A stretch of DNA of 64,000 bases from Pseudomonas sp. ML2-2023-3 (GCF_037055275.1 NZ_CP146343.1:3382501-3446500), one strand, 5' to 3'. Counted from the stretch's first letter, positions 27,166 through 36,841 are shown. Notes: generated by a model not told the origin, from the letters alone. Numbers and translations: made by a program.

Positions 27166-28404
27166 ATGAGCGCAGGCATTGGGCTGACAGGCGCAGCTGC
27201 AGCGCTGGGGATTGGCCTGCTCATCGGTCTTGAACGCGAACGGCACAAGGGGCAGGGCGAGACCCGCGCTTGTGCCGGTTTACGGACCTTCGCCATTACG
27301 GCGTTGCTGGGGCATGTGGCGATGCAAGTCGGCGGCGGTTTGCTGGTGGGCATCGTGGCCATCGTTCTGGGATTGCTCGTCACCATGGCGTATTGGCGAA
27401 GCCTAAGCGACGACCCCGGGGTAACCAGCGAAGTGGCGTTGTTGACGGTGCTGGTGCTGGGAGCTCTATGCGGCACAAGCCCCGAGCTGGCGATTGCTGT
27501 CGGCGTGGTGCTGGCAGGTCTGCTGACTTATCGAGAGAAGCTGCATCACTTTGCCCGCAGCCAATTGACTGATGCGGAGTTAGGCGACGGCCTTATTCTC
27601 CTGACAGCTGCGCTGGTCGTGCTGCCCTTCGCACCGGACCGCTTTATCGGTCCCTACGCGGCCATCAATCCGCGCACCATTTGCAGCCTAACTGTATTGC
27701 TGATGGCAGTGGGAGCGGTTGGGCATATTGCGGTTAGGACCCTGGGGGCCCGGTACGGATACGCGATCAGCGCCATTGCCTCCGGATTCGCCTCCAGCAC
27801 TATGACGATCGCCGCGATGGGGCATCTCGTCGCCCGGCAGCCCGACAATATCAAGGTCCTGAGTGCGGCCGCGATCCTGTCCAACATGGCCACCGTTACA
27901 CAGGTAGGCCTGATACTGGGGGCGGTTGACCCCGGTTTGCTGCGCCATATGTGGGGGCCATTGATGTGCGGAGCCGTCGCTACGGCGTTGTATGGGCTAT
28001 GCCTTATGTTTCCCAGGTCAGCAAGCGAGGCTAACCAGCAGATCAAAGTCGGCGGGGCGTTCAACCTCAAGCTGGCCCTGATCGTCACGTTGACCATGAC
28101 CGGCATCGCCTTTTTTTCCTCCTTGATGCTCAGCCATTTCGGCCAGGTAGGCGTGATGCTGACGGCCACCCTCAGCGGCTTTGCCGATGCACATGCCTCC
28201 ACGGCATCGATCGCCACGCTGGCCAAGTCCGGGCAGATTTCGTTTGATGCCATTGTCGCTCCAGTGCTGATTGCTATCAGCAGCAACTCCATCAGTAAAT
28301 GCGTGGTGGCGTGGGTCAGCGGCGGGCGCCGCTTCGCCGCTTATGTGGCTCCTGGCCAAGCGTTGCTGACACTAGCGATATGGGCAGGCATGTGGATTTC
28401 CTGA
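27166..28404 (+). CDS. MgtC/DUF4010 membrane protein (intact copy)
   Basis: A polytopic membrane protein of 412 residues. The N-terminal about 140 residues are MgtC/SapB-like (AAALGIGLLIGLERERHKG, AGLRTFAITALLG); the rest matches DUF4010 (ISAIASGFASSTMTIAAMG, FADAHASTASIATLAKSG). The start at 27166 (MSAGIGLTG) is chosen by comparison with the paralogue at 55931; a GTG at 27127 is possible. It is probably co-transcribed with the genes upstream. MgtC-like proteins are tied to magnesium limitation and ATPase control, but this long form has no established role. Confidence 0.85.
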   Translation: MSAGIGLTGAAAALGIGLLIGLERERHKGQGETRACAGLRTFAITALLGHVAMQVGGGLLVGIVAIVLGLLVTMAYWRSLSDDPGVTSEVALLTVLVLGALCGTSPELAIAVGVVLAGLLTYREKLHHFARSQLTDAELGDGLILLTAALVVLPFAPDRFIGPYAAINPRTICSLTVLLMAVGAVGHIAVRTLGARYGYAISAIASGFASSTMTIAAMGHLVARQPDNIKVLSAAAILSNMATVTQVGLILGAVDPGLLRHMWGPLMCGAVATALYGLCLMFPRSASEANQQIKVGGAFNLKLALIVTLTMTGIAFFSSLMLSHFGQVGVMLTATLSGFADAHASTASIATLAKSGQISFDAIVAPVLIAISSNSISKCVVAWVSGGRRFAAYVAPGQALLTLAIWAGMWIS

Positions 28405-28508
28405 CGGATATCGCGCATGTCACTGACAAAAAGCAAATGCTCAAATCCAGCAACGATCAATCTGTGACTCTATTACTGGATTGAAATGGCCGCGTGCCGA
28501 GGTGCCCG

Positions 28509-29432
28509 ATGTCGCAGACTCAACGTTTACTCTTGATCGCCCCACTAGCCATGACTCACACCCCGGCCTTCGATCGGGCTGCAGCGTTGGCGCGGGTGAT
28601 GCAACTACCCGTGCATATCGTTGCGTTAGACTATTCACAGGCCTTGGCGGTGGCCGGGTTGTTCGTCCCGGAACAATTCGCGGGGCCCCATGATGGTTAT
28701 CTGCAAGCCCATCGCCAATGGCTCGCTGATCAGGCCGCACTGATGAGTAAGCATGGCGTGGAGGTCACCAGTGAGGTGGTGTGGGTCCAGCATCCTTTCG
28801 AATAAATCATGAGCTTTATCAATGAGATGCCACTAACGCTGATCATCAAGGACGCTCAGGAAGAGTTGGGGCTCAAACGAGTGTTTTTCACCCCGATGGA
28901 TTGGCAGTTGCTGCGTTATTGTCCTGTGCCGGTGCACCTGGTGACCACGCCGTTGAACGCCCGGCCTCGTAACGTTTTGGCCATCATAGATGTGTTGCGA
29001 GAGGGGGATCAGGCCCCCGTGTACAATGAGCAGATTATCGATGCAGCCGAAAAGCTGGCGGCGCTATGTGATGCCAATCTTGAACTGCTGCATGTGTATG
29101 ACTGGACGGCCGTATACGTTCAGAGCATGGGGTTTGGCGCATTGCCGTTGGCCACCGGGATCTATGAAATGTTGGGAACTGCCCAACATGAAGCATTTGC
29201 AGCCATTGCTGAACGCCACGGCGTGCCACCGGAGCGCAGGCACTTCATAGAGGGCGCTCCCGTGCCGAGTATTTGTGAATTTGTCAGTGAGCACCACGTC
29301 GATGTCATCGTCATGGGCACCGTGCAAAACAAGGGGTTGAGCAAACTACTAGGCAGCACGGCCGAGCAACTTTTTCATCGGGCGCCGTGCAGTGTGCTGG
29401 CGATAAAGCCAGGAAGAGTGCTGCAATCCTGA
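28509..29432 (+). pseudogene. Universal stress protein USP-B (left copy), one nonsense codon
   Basis: The frame starts at 28509 after GAGGTG and reads a complete tandem-UspA protein of 307 codons, including the final VIVMGTVQNKGLSKLLGSTAEQL signature. It is cut by TAA at 28803-28805 (HPFE-stop-IMSF). The paralogue at 58291 reads HPYEEIMHF there, so a Glu codon became TAA. A restart at ATG 28809 could yield the C-terminal two-thirds only. Its paralogue is also broken, by an IS insertion. Confidence 0.88.
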
Positions 29433-29443
29433 GGTGCGATTTT

Positions 29444-30007
29444 TTACAGGTAAAGCCGGTGAATGACCTGACGACTGTCGTCGGGGTCATTGTGCGTCTC
29501 GAAACCCAGTGCCTTGGCCAGGTCGCGCATCGGCGCATTGCTGGAGGCGTCCACCGAGTACATCTGGTGAAAGCCATTTTTCCGGGCAGCCTTAATCAGA
29601 TGTTCCATCAGTAAAGTACCCAAGCTCAGATGGGTCCATTCATCGGCGACCGTTACAGCGCATTCACATTCATGCTAGCCGGTGGCTGCGTAACGGCTAA
29701 TACCGATCTCGATCAGTTGCCCGTTGTCATGGACCAGGGCGATATAGGCCATACGCTGCTTGTTGTCGGTGTCCATCAACTGATTGAACATCGCGGCGCT
29801 GGGTTCAGCGACATGCGCGAGAAAGCGCATGTGCCGGGATTCGGGGGACAGCCGTTTGATGAATACATATGCACGGTCGCGGTCCTTCTACGCCAGTGGC
29901 CGGATCAGCACATGGCGTCCGTCCTTGAGCGCTTCAATCCAATGTTGCCCGGTGACCGCGGTGTAAGCGGCCGCGGCCCGGTCATTGTGGTCTTTGACGG
30001 TAAGCAT
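29444..30007 (-). pseudogene. GNAT acetyltransferase (left copy) with two amber codons
   Basis: This stretch has exactly the same length (188 codons) as the intact gene at 61814-62377 and aligns along its whole length: MLTVKEHN-like start, GRHVLIRPL, SPESRHMRFL, LGTLLMEHLIKAARKNGF. Two in-frame TAG codons, at 29888-29890 and 29675-29677, replace Glu codons of the paralogue. No frameshift is present, so decay is recent. The FNR-type box at 30098-30111 is retained. Confidence 0.9.
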
Positions 30008-30097
30008 GGGAGGCTCCTCCAGTACGGTTAGTAAACCGGGCGCGTGGCAAAAGTGCCGCGTGTGATTGCTTTTCTACACCGTTGTCGGCGCTTGGAT

Positions 30098-30111
30098 CTG
30101 ATCTGGATCAG
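30098..30111 (-). promoter_or_regulatory. FNR-type box CTGATCTGGATCAG for the GNAT gene (left copy)
   Basis: A perfect palindrome differing from TTGAT-N4-ATCAA only at the outer pair. The identical 14-mer precedes the paralogous GNAT gene (62467-62480), at the same distance from the start. Confidence 0.65.
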
Positions 30112-30144
30112 ACAGCTGTGCCAGCAACACTTGTTGGCCAGTGC

Positions 30145-30158
30145 TTGATGTAAATCAA
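30145..30158 (+). promoter_or_regulatory. Anr/FNR box (full consensus) for USP-C
   Basis: TTGATGTAAATCAA matches all ten consensus bases. Its centre is about 81 bases upstream of the USP-C GTG start. Confidence 0.85.
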
Positions 30159-30231
30159 ACCGCGCCAGATGAAGGCGCGCAGTCTTCAACCATGCCGGCA
30201 CTGAATGACCGGAGTCGAATGGAGGTGTGTG

Positions 30232-31137
30232 GTGGGGCAATATCAACGTTTTCTACTGATTGCGGACCCAACCCTGCATGAGTCTCCCGCCCAGTTGCGC
30301 GCCGTCGCCTTGGCCAAGGCGGCCTGTGCTGTGCTGGATGTGCGGACCTTTGTCGAGCCGGCACCGGTGGTGCATTTATGGCAAGAGCAAGTCGACGATG
30401 CAGAGCCGCAGCGTTATAGGCGCCGCTACCGCCGCTGGGAGGCCGAAGAACTGGATCGGCTCAGCAACCTGGGGCTGCAGGCAACGGTTAAAGCCGTCTT
30501 CACCACCCATCCACTGCTGGACATTTTGAGGACGGTCGAGGATCTCAAACCCGATCTGTTGATCAAGGATGTCGCCCTTGAAGCCGCGCTCAAGCGGGTG
30601 TTCATTACCCCACTTGATTGCCACTTGTTGCGTGAATGCCCGACTCCTGTGCATCTGGTCAACCAAGTTCGCTACAGATTGCCTCACAGGGTTGTCGCGG
30701 CAGTCGATCCGTTCGACCCTTCGACACACATCAGCGGGTTGAACGACACCATTATTCAGACGGCGAACGCCTTGGCCCTGCAATGCGATGCGCCGCTACA
30801 CCTGCTGTACGCTTATGATTTATCGCCCGCTTTCAATGGTGACGCACCACTGGCCACTGGCGGTTGGGGCGTGGACTTGATCGAAGAGCTGCGTCAATCC
30901 CTGCACCAGGCGTTTATTGCATTGGCGGAGTGTTATGGCGTGCCACCCGAGCGCCGGCATTTCGTCATGGGGCTGCCGGTGCCGGTGATCAGTGAGTTCG
31001 TCGAGCAATACCTGGCCGATGTCGTGGTGATGGGCACGGTGCACCGCATGGGTTTTGACCGGCTGATCGGTAGCAACACAGAACGAGCGCTGTACTCTGT
31101 GCCTGGCAGCATTCTGGCGGTAAGGGCCAATCGCTGA
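30232..31137 (+). CDS. Universal stress protein USP-C (intact copy), GTG start
   Basis: A 301-residue tandem-UspA protein ending with VVVMGTVHRMGFDRLIGSNTERALY, a G-2x-G-9x-G-S/T-type nucleotide signature. The GTG at 30232 is preferred because a GGAGGT site lies 6-7 bases before it, the product then aligns with the related MSQYQR starts, and the FNR box spacing fits. It is one of five USP genes in this block; the counterpart at 60444 is badly broken. Confidence 0.9.
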   Translation: MGQYQRFLLIADPTLHESPAQLRAVALAKAACAVLDVRTFVEPAPVVHLWQEQVDDAEPQRYRRRYRRWEAEELDRLSNLGLQATVKAVFTTHPLLDILRTVEDLKPDLLIKDVALEAALKRVFITPLDCHLLRECPTPVHLVNQVRYRLPHRVVAAVDPFDPSTHISGLNDTIIQTANALALQCDAPLHLLYAYDLSPAFNGDAPLATGGWGVDLIEELRQSLHQAFIALAECYGVPPERRHFVMGLPVPVISEFVEQYLADVVVMGTVHRMGFDRLIGSNTERALYSVPGSILAVRANR

Positions 31138-31190
31138 TGCCTGACCATTAGCGGTTTGCGTCGTACTTCCCCGTCATTTGAAGATGGATC

Positions 31191-31976
31191 ATGAGCCAGT
31201 ATCAACGTCTTTTACTTATCATCAATCCGGCGCTGCGTCATTCCCCAGCCGTGAACCATGCAGCATCACTGGCTAAGGCCAACGGCGCGAGTTTGCATAT
31301 CGCGGCGCTTATCTCCACGCTCAGATGGTTATCGCTGCTTGAGGAGGGCGATCGGGCATTGGCCCGCGAGCATTACCTGCAGGCCCATCGCATCTGGCTT
31401 GAGGCTCAGGCGCAGAATCTGCGTGGCGGGGGCATTGAGGTGACTACGCAGGTAACGTGGGCGCAGGACATGAAGCAAGACATCATCGATCACGTCACTG
31501 ACATGCAGCCGGACCTGTTGATCAAGGAGATTGCATCGGCGCTCAAGCGGGCCTTCTTCACGCCTTTGGACTGGCATTTGTTACGTCACTGTACGGTGCC
31601 GGTTTATCTGGTGGGCGGCAGTGGCTTGGGCTTACCGCGTAAGGTGGTCGCGGCAGTCGAAGTATCGGATGTCGAGTCAGCTGACGACGTACTCAACGAC
31701 CGAATCATCAAGCAAGCCTGCAGCCTTGCCATGTAGTGCAATGCCGAGGTGCATTTGCTGTTCGCCTGCGATATCTCGGCTGCTTTTCTGGCAAGCATGG
31801 ACGGCCTCACCTTCGCTGACCTGACTAAAGCGCTGCGCAGGGACCTGGAAAAGTCTTTCCTTTGGTTGGCAGGACAATTCGGTGAGCCCCCGGATCGTCG
31901 ACATTTCATAGACGGACATCCGGTCAAGGTGTTGAGTGAGTTCGCTGCCGAACTACCGCGGGCGTACGTTCATTGA
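31191..31976 (+). pseudogene. Universal stress protein USP-D, nonsense codon and lost C-terminus
   Basis: Starts MSQYQRLLLIINPALRHSPA. A TAG at 31734-31736 replaces what is Gln in related USPs (SLAM-stop-CNAEVHLLF). The frame continues to RRHFIDGHPVKVLSEF, then stops at AYVH about 40 residues short, so the final nucleotide-binding signature is missing. No counterpart is seen in the right-hand block. Confidence 0.85.
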
Positions 31977-31986
31977 GGCTGATTCG

Positions 31987-32000
31987 TTGATAAAAGTCAG
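31987..32000 (+). promoter_or_regulatory. Anr/FNR-type box for USP-E
   Basis: TTGATAAAAGTCAG, 8 of 10 consensus positions, with its centre about 70 bases before the USP-E start. Confidence 0.6.
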
Positions 32001-32062
32001 GTTTCCCCTCGGCATGCCCCCCAATAATTGACCAGCAGACAGGACCCTGGGCGAGGTACGTG

Positions 32063-32983
32063 ATGTTCAAGTTCAAACGCATTCTATTGATAGCCCCCAA
32101 CGAGATGACCCACACCCCGGCGTTTGAGCGCGCGCATGCCCTGGCGCGTGCAACCGGTGCGTTGTTGCACATCGTCGCGTTCGATTATATTCAAGCGTTG
32201 GCGGTAGCCGGGCTGCTGGACCACGACGCAATGGCCCAAGCACGAGAAGGCTATTTGCAAGTGCACCGTCACTGGTTGGAGCAGCAGGCCCGTTTTTACC
32301 GATGCGGCAGTCTGCAGGTGAGCACCGAAGTGGTCTGGGCCAAATCGAGCCTGGCCAACCTGCTGGAATACGTGAATGACTTCCATCCGGACCTGGTGGT
32401 CAAGGACACCCACTACGTGTCAGCACTGGACCGAGCCTTTCACCGCCCCCTGGATTGGCGCCTGCTGCGCGAGTGTCCGACGCACCTGCATCTGGTGACC
32501 AGCGCCAGAAATCCAAAACCATTGAAAATCCTGGCGGCGATCGATTTATCTCATCTGGAGGAGATGACGCAGGGGTTGAATGACCAAATAGTCGATCTGG
32601 CTTCTACCCTGGCTATCAGTTGCGGCGCCGAGCTGCACATGCTTAACGTCAGTCGTTGGTCAGAGATCAGCGATGTACTGAAGAGTTTGCCCACAGGCAG
32701 CCTTGATGAGAGCTTGAGGGACGCAATTGAAGATGCGCAGCAAGAGGCTTTCGAGGTGCTTGCCGAGCGCTATTACGTCAAGGATGCACATCGACATCTC
32801 CTGACGGGCATTCCCCACAAGGTCATTGGATTGTTCGCACAACAGCATGCCTTCGATATGGTGGTGCTGGGCACGGTTTATCATCGCACGCCTGCACGGC
32901 TTATTGGCGATACCGTCGAGAGCCTGCTGAACCGGGCGCCGTGCAGCTTGATGATCGTCAAACCTCTACGCTCATTCGCTTGA
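32063..32983 (+). CDS. Universal stress protein USP-E
   Basis: A 306-residue tandem-UspA protein (MFKFKRILLIAPNEMTHTPAF; C-terminal VVLGTVYHRTPARLIGDTVESLLNRAPCSLM). A GAGGT ribosome site precedes the ATG; the GTG three bases earlier is less likely. It is intact and independently promoted. It differs more from the other USPs than they do among themselves in domain 2, so it is not a recent duplicate. Confidence 0.9.
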   Translation: MFKFKRILLIAPNEMTHTPAFERAHALARATGALLHIVAFDYIQALAVAGLLDHDAMAQAREGYLQVHRHWLEQQARFYRCGSLQVSTEVVWAKSSLANLLEYVNDFHPDLVVKDTHYVSALDRAFHRPLDWRLLRECPTHLHLVTSARNPKPLKILAAIDLSHLEEMTQGLNDQIVDLASTLAISCGAELHMLNVSRWSEISDVLKSLPTGSLDESLRDAIEDAQQEAFEVLAERYYVKDAHRHLLTGIPHKVIGLFAQQHAFDMVVLGTVYHRTPARLIGDTVESLLNRAPCSLMIVKPLRSFA

Positions 32984-33006
32984 ATGAGGTGCCATCGAGC
33001 CTACAG

Positions 33007-33020
33007 TTGATAAAAATCAA
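33007..33020 (+). promoter_or_regulatory. Anr/FNR box (full consensus) for the MBL-fold gene
   Basis: TTGATAAAAATCAA matches all ten consensus bases. Its centre is about 69 bases before the start at 33082. Confidence 0.85.
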
Positions 33021-33081
33021 CTGATCCTAGACCAAAAGGAGCAATGAATAGCGCTCCTCTGAATATTCAAGGACAACGGCC

Positions 33082-34524
33082 ATGCGAATCACATTTCTAG
33101 GTGCCGCAGGTACGGTCACGGGTAGCAAGTATCTGCTGGAGCATGGCAACCAACATGTGCTGATCGACTGCGGACTGTTCCAGGGCTATAAACAACTGCG
33201 ACTGCACAATCGCGACCCGTTCCAGCTTCCGATCAGCAGCCTCAATGCCATTGTGCTGACCCACGCCCATCTCGATCACAGCGGTTATCTGCCCGTACTG
33301 GTGCGCAATGGTTATCGCGGCCCGGTGTACGCCACGCCCGCTACCTGTGAGTTGGTGAAAATCCTGCTGTTGGACAGCGGCCGCTTGCAGGAAGAGGAAG
33401 CTGAGTTCGCCAACCGGCATGGCTTCTCAAAGCACAGCCCGGCATTGCCGCTTTACACTGAGCAAGATGCTGCCCAAGCACTGAAACTGTTGCGGCCGGT
33501 GGAGTTGCACCACAGGGTGGAAATTACCGCGGGCATGACCATCCTGTTGCGTGGCGCCGGGCATATCTTGGGGGCGGCGACGGTGGAGGTGATTGCTGAC
33601 GGCCAGACCTTGGTGTTTTCAGGGGATTTGGGACGGCCGGATGATCCAGTGATGTTGGCTCCTGAAACTGTCGAACAGGCGGATTACCTGTTGGTGGAGT
33701 CTACCTACGGTGATCGTCAACATCCGGTCGAGGCGCCACAGGCGCAATTGGCCGACGTCATCACGCGCACGGCACTGCGCCGAGGGATTACCCTCGTGCC
33801 ATCCTTTGCGGTTGGACGCGCTCAACTGCTGATGTATCACCTGTATCAGTTGAAGAGCCAACGGGCGATTCCCGATATTCCTATCTACCTCAACAGTCCA
33901 ATGGCCACCGATGTCACGCTGTTGTACCAGCGCTTTCGGAGCGAGCATAAATTATCTATGCAAGACTGCGAAGGCATGTGCCATGTGGCGCAGTTCGTAC
34001 ACACCGTCGATGAATCGAGAGCGCTTGATCAGCAACGCACCCCAGCGGTGATTATTGCCGCCAGCGGTATGGCGACAGGAGGGCGGGTGGTCCATCACCT
34101 CAAGGCACTGGCTCCCAATCCGAATAACACACTGCTAATGCCTGGCTTCCAAGCCGGTGGCACCCGTGGCGCGCAAATTGTTGCGGGAGTGCCTTCGGTG
34201 CGTATCCACGGCGAGGACGTGCCGATCCGCGCCGAGGTGGTAGCGATGCAAACACTGTCCGCACACGCCGACGCCGATGAAATCATGCAGTGGTTACGTG
34301 GGTTCAAACGACCGCCAAAACATACCTTTGTCGTCCATGGGGAGCCTAACGCGTCGGATGTACTGCGCCGGCGCATCAGTCTCGAATTAGGGTGGTCGGT
34401 GTCGGTGCCGGAGTATCGCGATAGTGTCGAACTCTCAAGCATTGACCTGACTGCAGGTTCATCACGATTCCTTCAAACGCCATCGCCGTTAGCGGCAGGG
34501 CTGCTTGCAGGTCAAGAAGACTAA
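33082..34524 (+). CDS. MBL-fold beta-CASP RNA-processing-type nuclease
   Basis: A 480-residue protein of the metallo-beta-lactamase/beta-CASP class (CPSF73/YsgI-like). The zinc site shows LTHAHLDHSGYLP and GAGHILGAATVEV, with SGDLGRPDDPV giving the bridging Asp. The beta-CASP part has SFAVGRAQ, SGMATGGRVVHHL and a late His in VVHGEPNASDVL, and TLSAHADADEIMQWL supplies another ligand. Family members are endo- or exonucleases acting on RNA. Control by an FNR box suggests RNA turnover under low oxygen. It is cytosolic and intact. Confidence 0.9.
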   Translation: MRITFLGAAGTVTGSKYLLEHGNQHVLIDCGLFQGYKQLRLHNRDPFQLPISSLNAIVLTHAHLDHSGYLPVLVRNGYRGPVYATPATCELVKILLLDSGRLQEEEAEFANRHGFSKHSPALPLYTEQDAAQALKLLRPVELHHRVEITAGMTILLRGAGHILGAATVEVIADGQTLVFSGDLGRPDDPVMLAPETVEQADYLLVESTYGDRQHPVEAPQAQLADVITRTALRRGITLVPSFAVGRAQLLMYHLYQLKSQRAIPDIPIYLNSPMATDVTLLYQRFRSEHKLSMQDCEGMCHVAQFVHTVDESRALDQQRTPAVIIAASGMATGGRVVHHLKALAPNPNNTLLMPGFQAGGTRGAQIVAGVPSVRIHGEDVPIRAEVVAMQTLSAHADADEIMQWLRGFKRPPKHTFVVHGEPNASDVLRRRISLELGWSVSVPEYRDSVELSSIDLTAGSSRFLQTPSPLAAGLLAGQED

Positions 34525-34541
34525 GGTCAACTGCGCCTGGG

Positions 34542-34555
34542 TTGATCAAGATCAA
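34542..34555 (+). promoter_or_regulatory. Anr/FNR box (full consensus) for the 34610 gene
   Basis: TTGATCAAGATCAA matches all ten consensus bases. With a -41.5 placement the transcript would start near 34590, which favours the ATG at 34610 over that at 34592. Confidence 0.8.
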
Positions 34556-34609
34556 ACGTTTTTTTCAGTGGGCGCCATTGTTTTAATTGAGATGGCGAGA
34601 GATCCAGTC

Positions 34610-35080
34610 ATGTCAAACCATAAGCTTTTACGCTGGTATCACGCGGTTCAGCACGGGAGCAGGGACGCCGCGCACAAATACCTGCAGCGGACGGGCCCAG
34701 GTTCCTGGAGACGGGAGGCGGCCATCCTGCTGTCGGTCTTGTTGGCGCAGCTGGTGGGATTTTTCACGGCGTTTCACTTCGCTTCTAACGCGGTGCAGGA
34801 CTTGGTGGAAACGTGCACAGCGCGTTTAGAGATCCAGCTTGAAAATGCCGATACAGATCCCCTCACAAAACCCCTGGCCCGGCCATTGTGTGAATGTATG
34901 GCACGTTCCTTCCTCGACAAAAACGGTATTGTGCGGCTGGCCATGCTCAACAGCCACCTGCTTGATTTGATGGAACTTGAACCCGTGACGGAAAAGGACG
35001 AGGAGGCCTGCATCAGTGCCCTGTGGCTGCCCAATGTCGGATTGGCCAAGCGCATGCCCCTTGAAGGAAGCGGGCGATAG
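34610..35080 (+). CDS. Hypothetical single-pass membrane protein
   Basis: A 156-residue protein (MSNHKLLRWYHAVQHGS) not recognised by family. One hydrophobic segment at about residues 35-60 (AAILLSVLLAQLVGFFTAFHFA) predicts a membrane anchor. The rest contains a Cys pair (LCECMARSF) and is acidic near the end. It is intact and has its own FNR box, so it is presumably expressed under low oxygen. Confidence 0.7.
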   Translation: MSNHKLLRWYHAVQHGSRDAAHKYLQRTGPGSWRREAAILLSVLLAQLVGFFTAFHFASNAVQDLVETCTARLEIQLENADTDPLTKPLARPLCECMARSFLDKNGIVRLAMLNSHLLDLMELEPVTEKDEEACISALWLPNVGLAKRMPLEGSGR

Positions 35081-35188
35081 TACTTGCCCGCGATTAGCGG
35101 GCGAATTATCTCACTCTGGGCCTTCCCGTCAGAATGCTGCTCAAAGGATGTGCACGATGCTGTAGTTACCCCTCGGGTTCATGCTCGT

Positions 35189-35202
35189 CTGACCTGCATC
35201 AA
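35189..35202 (+). promoter_or_regulatory. Weak FNR-type box before the polX fragment
   Basis: CTGACCTGCATCAA, 8 of 10 consensus positions, at a distance from the ATG at 35264 (about 69 bases) like that of the strong boxes nearby. Confidence 0.4.
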
Positions 35203-35263
35203 GCACGACATGCTCAGATCGGCGAATGCTATCGCCATGCCTTTAATACAAGGGGATTTTGCC

Positions 35264-35512
35264 ATGCACCAGCCGAATGGATTGCTGCTAACCCCGCCGC
35301 CTGCACCGCTTGGACCGGGGGCCGGCAACGACGAGATCGCGGCGACTTTTGACAATATTGCCGAGCTGTTGGAACTCGAAGACGCCAACCCCTTTCTCAT
35401 TCGCGCTTATCGTAACGCGGCGCGAACGTTAAGGGCGTTGACCTTCGACGTGGCGAAGATGATCTTACGTGGCGAACCACTGCCCAAACTGCAAGGCGCG
35501 AAAGCCGATTAG
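35264..35512 (+). pseudogene. PolX-type DNA polymerase, N-terminal fragment
   Basis: After AAGGGG, an 82-residue frame contains the helix-hairpin-helix domain that opens bacterial PolX (DNA polymerase beta-like/PHP) proteins: NDEIAATFDNIAELLELED, NPFLIRAYRNAARTLR and GEPLPKLQG. Full PolX has about 570 residues; polymerase and PHP parts are absent. The break coincides with the break of a dehydrogenase gene on the other strand, so one deletion fused both. Confidence 0.8.
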
Positions 35513-35959
35513 CTCGGCACACAGCAGCGGTGCGGCCTCTGTATTGGAGAGGGACTCGGGGATAGGAAAACAGAAACGTTGGTCGGCCACGACGTATTCA
35601 GCGTAACCACCGTCCAGATGGCAGCGGGTGAACAGGGCCTGATCGCAGAGGTTTTCCCGGCCGGTCTGACAGAAAACGCACTGACCACATGTCCAGCCCA
35701 GCTAGGGAACACCCACCCGTTGGCCGATGCGTTTGGGGTCTGCATTAGTGCCCACAGCCATGACGTCGCCGACGATTTCATGCCCCGGCACCCGTGGCAG
35801 TACCGCTTGAGGCAATTCACCCTCCACCAGATGTGAATCGGTGCGGCAGACCCCGCAGGCGAGGATCTTGATCAACAATTGATTAGCACTGGGTGTCGGA
35901 GTGGGCCGATCTTCCCGTTGCAGCGGCTGACCGGCTTTGTATAAAACCATGGCACGCAT
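35505..35959 (-). pseudogene. AdhP-like zinc alcohol dehydrogenase, N-terminal fragment
   Basis: Leftward from ATG 35959: MRAMVLYKAGQPLQ, ACGVCRTDSHLVEGELP, VPGHEIVGDV, then a TAG at 35702-35704 where the family has Trp (GVP-stop-LGWTCGQC). It continues with the structural zinc cysteines (CGQCVFCQTGRENLCD) and PIPESLSNTEAAPLLCAELIGF before similarity ends at about 35505. The cofactor domain is missing. It is joined tail to tail with the polX fragment. Confidence 0.85.
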
Positions 35960-35981
35960 AGTGATACCCGGTTGGCTGGGA

Positions 35982-36720
35982 TCAACAGATAGAAAGGCGA
36001 TGGCAGCCGGCAATCAACTGCTTGAGGCCTTCAAGATTAAGAATTTTGACGTTACGCCCTGAAACATCCACGAGCGCCTGATTCCGCAGGTGTGCGATGC
36101 CCCGACAAATGGTTTCCAGGCGCAGGCCAAGGTAGGAGCCGATTTCCTCGCGGCGCATTTTCAACACGAAATCCGTCGATGAATAGCCTCGGGTGCTCAA
36201 ACGTTGCGACAGGCTCATTAAAAAGGCTGCCAGACGCTCGTCCGAGTTCATGTTGCCTAGCATCATCAGCATGCTGTGGTCGCGCACGATTTCACGGCTG
36301 AGAATTTTGTTCAGGTTGTGCTGCAGGGCAGGTAGCTCATGGGCCAGTTCTTCGAGGTGAGCAAAGTGGATGGGGCAAACCTCACTATCTTCAAGGGAAA
36401 GGGCAATGCACACATGCCGGTCTAGCGTCAAGGCCGAGGATTTCACCCGGTATCTGAAAGCCGGTGACCTGCTCACGACCATCGACCGAAAGAACGCTGG
36501 TCTTGAACGAACCGATTCGCACGGCATACAGCGAGCGCAGCGGATCGCCTGCCCGGTAAAGCGCCACGCCCTTTTTAACCTTGAAGCGTTGCACGATCAG
36601 CCTGTCCAGACGCTCGATTTCTTGCCCGGTCATCCCGATGGGCAGGCATAGCTCCATCACACTGCAGTTTGAGCACGCAGCCTTCAGGACGCGGGCTTGC
36701 AGAGCGCGGATGTCTGGCAT
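35982..36720 (-). pseudogene. FNR/Anr-family regulator (left copy), frameshifted
   Basis: Starts MPDIRALQARVLKAACSNCSVMELC, keeping the C-x2-C-x5-C iron-sulfur cysteines. It is in frame up to PGEILGLDA near 36430, then continues in another frame from DRHVCIALSLEDSEVC to the helix-turn-helix (RREEIGSYLGLRLETICRG). A small deletion is implied by comparison with the intact paralogue at 62589-63332. The protein would be truncated before the DNA-binding domain. Confidence 0.88.
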
Positions 36721-36827
36721 GAGAAGTGGGTTCAATTGGGAGCGACCCCGTAAGTTTAGATGACGTTGTGTCTGGCACGCACCGGATTCTCAGAATTGCA
36801 AATTCGACCTGAAAGCCGGCTGGAAAT

Positions 36828-36841
36828 TTGATCTAAATCAA
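36828..36841. promoter_or_regulatory. Anr/FNR box (full consensus) between fnr-like pseudogene and phosphoketolase
   Basis: TTGATCTAAATCAA matches all ten consensus bases. It lies about 78 bases before the phosphoketolase start and about 114 before the divergent regulator start, so it can serve both. Confidence 0.85.

Noticed and set aside
23791..35704. Amber recoding (for example suppressed TAG) as a general feature of this organism
   Set aside because: TAG also serves as a normal stop in intact frames (for example at the end of USP-B near 60377), other breaks use TAA, TGA and frameshifts, and CAG/GAG-rich codon use predicts amber mutations. Kept only as a low-interest observation.
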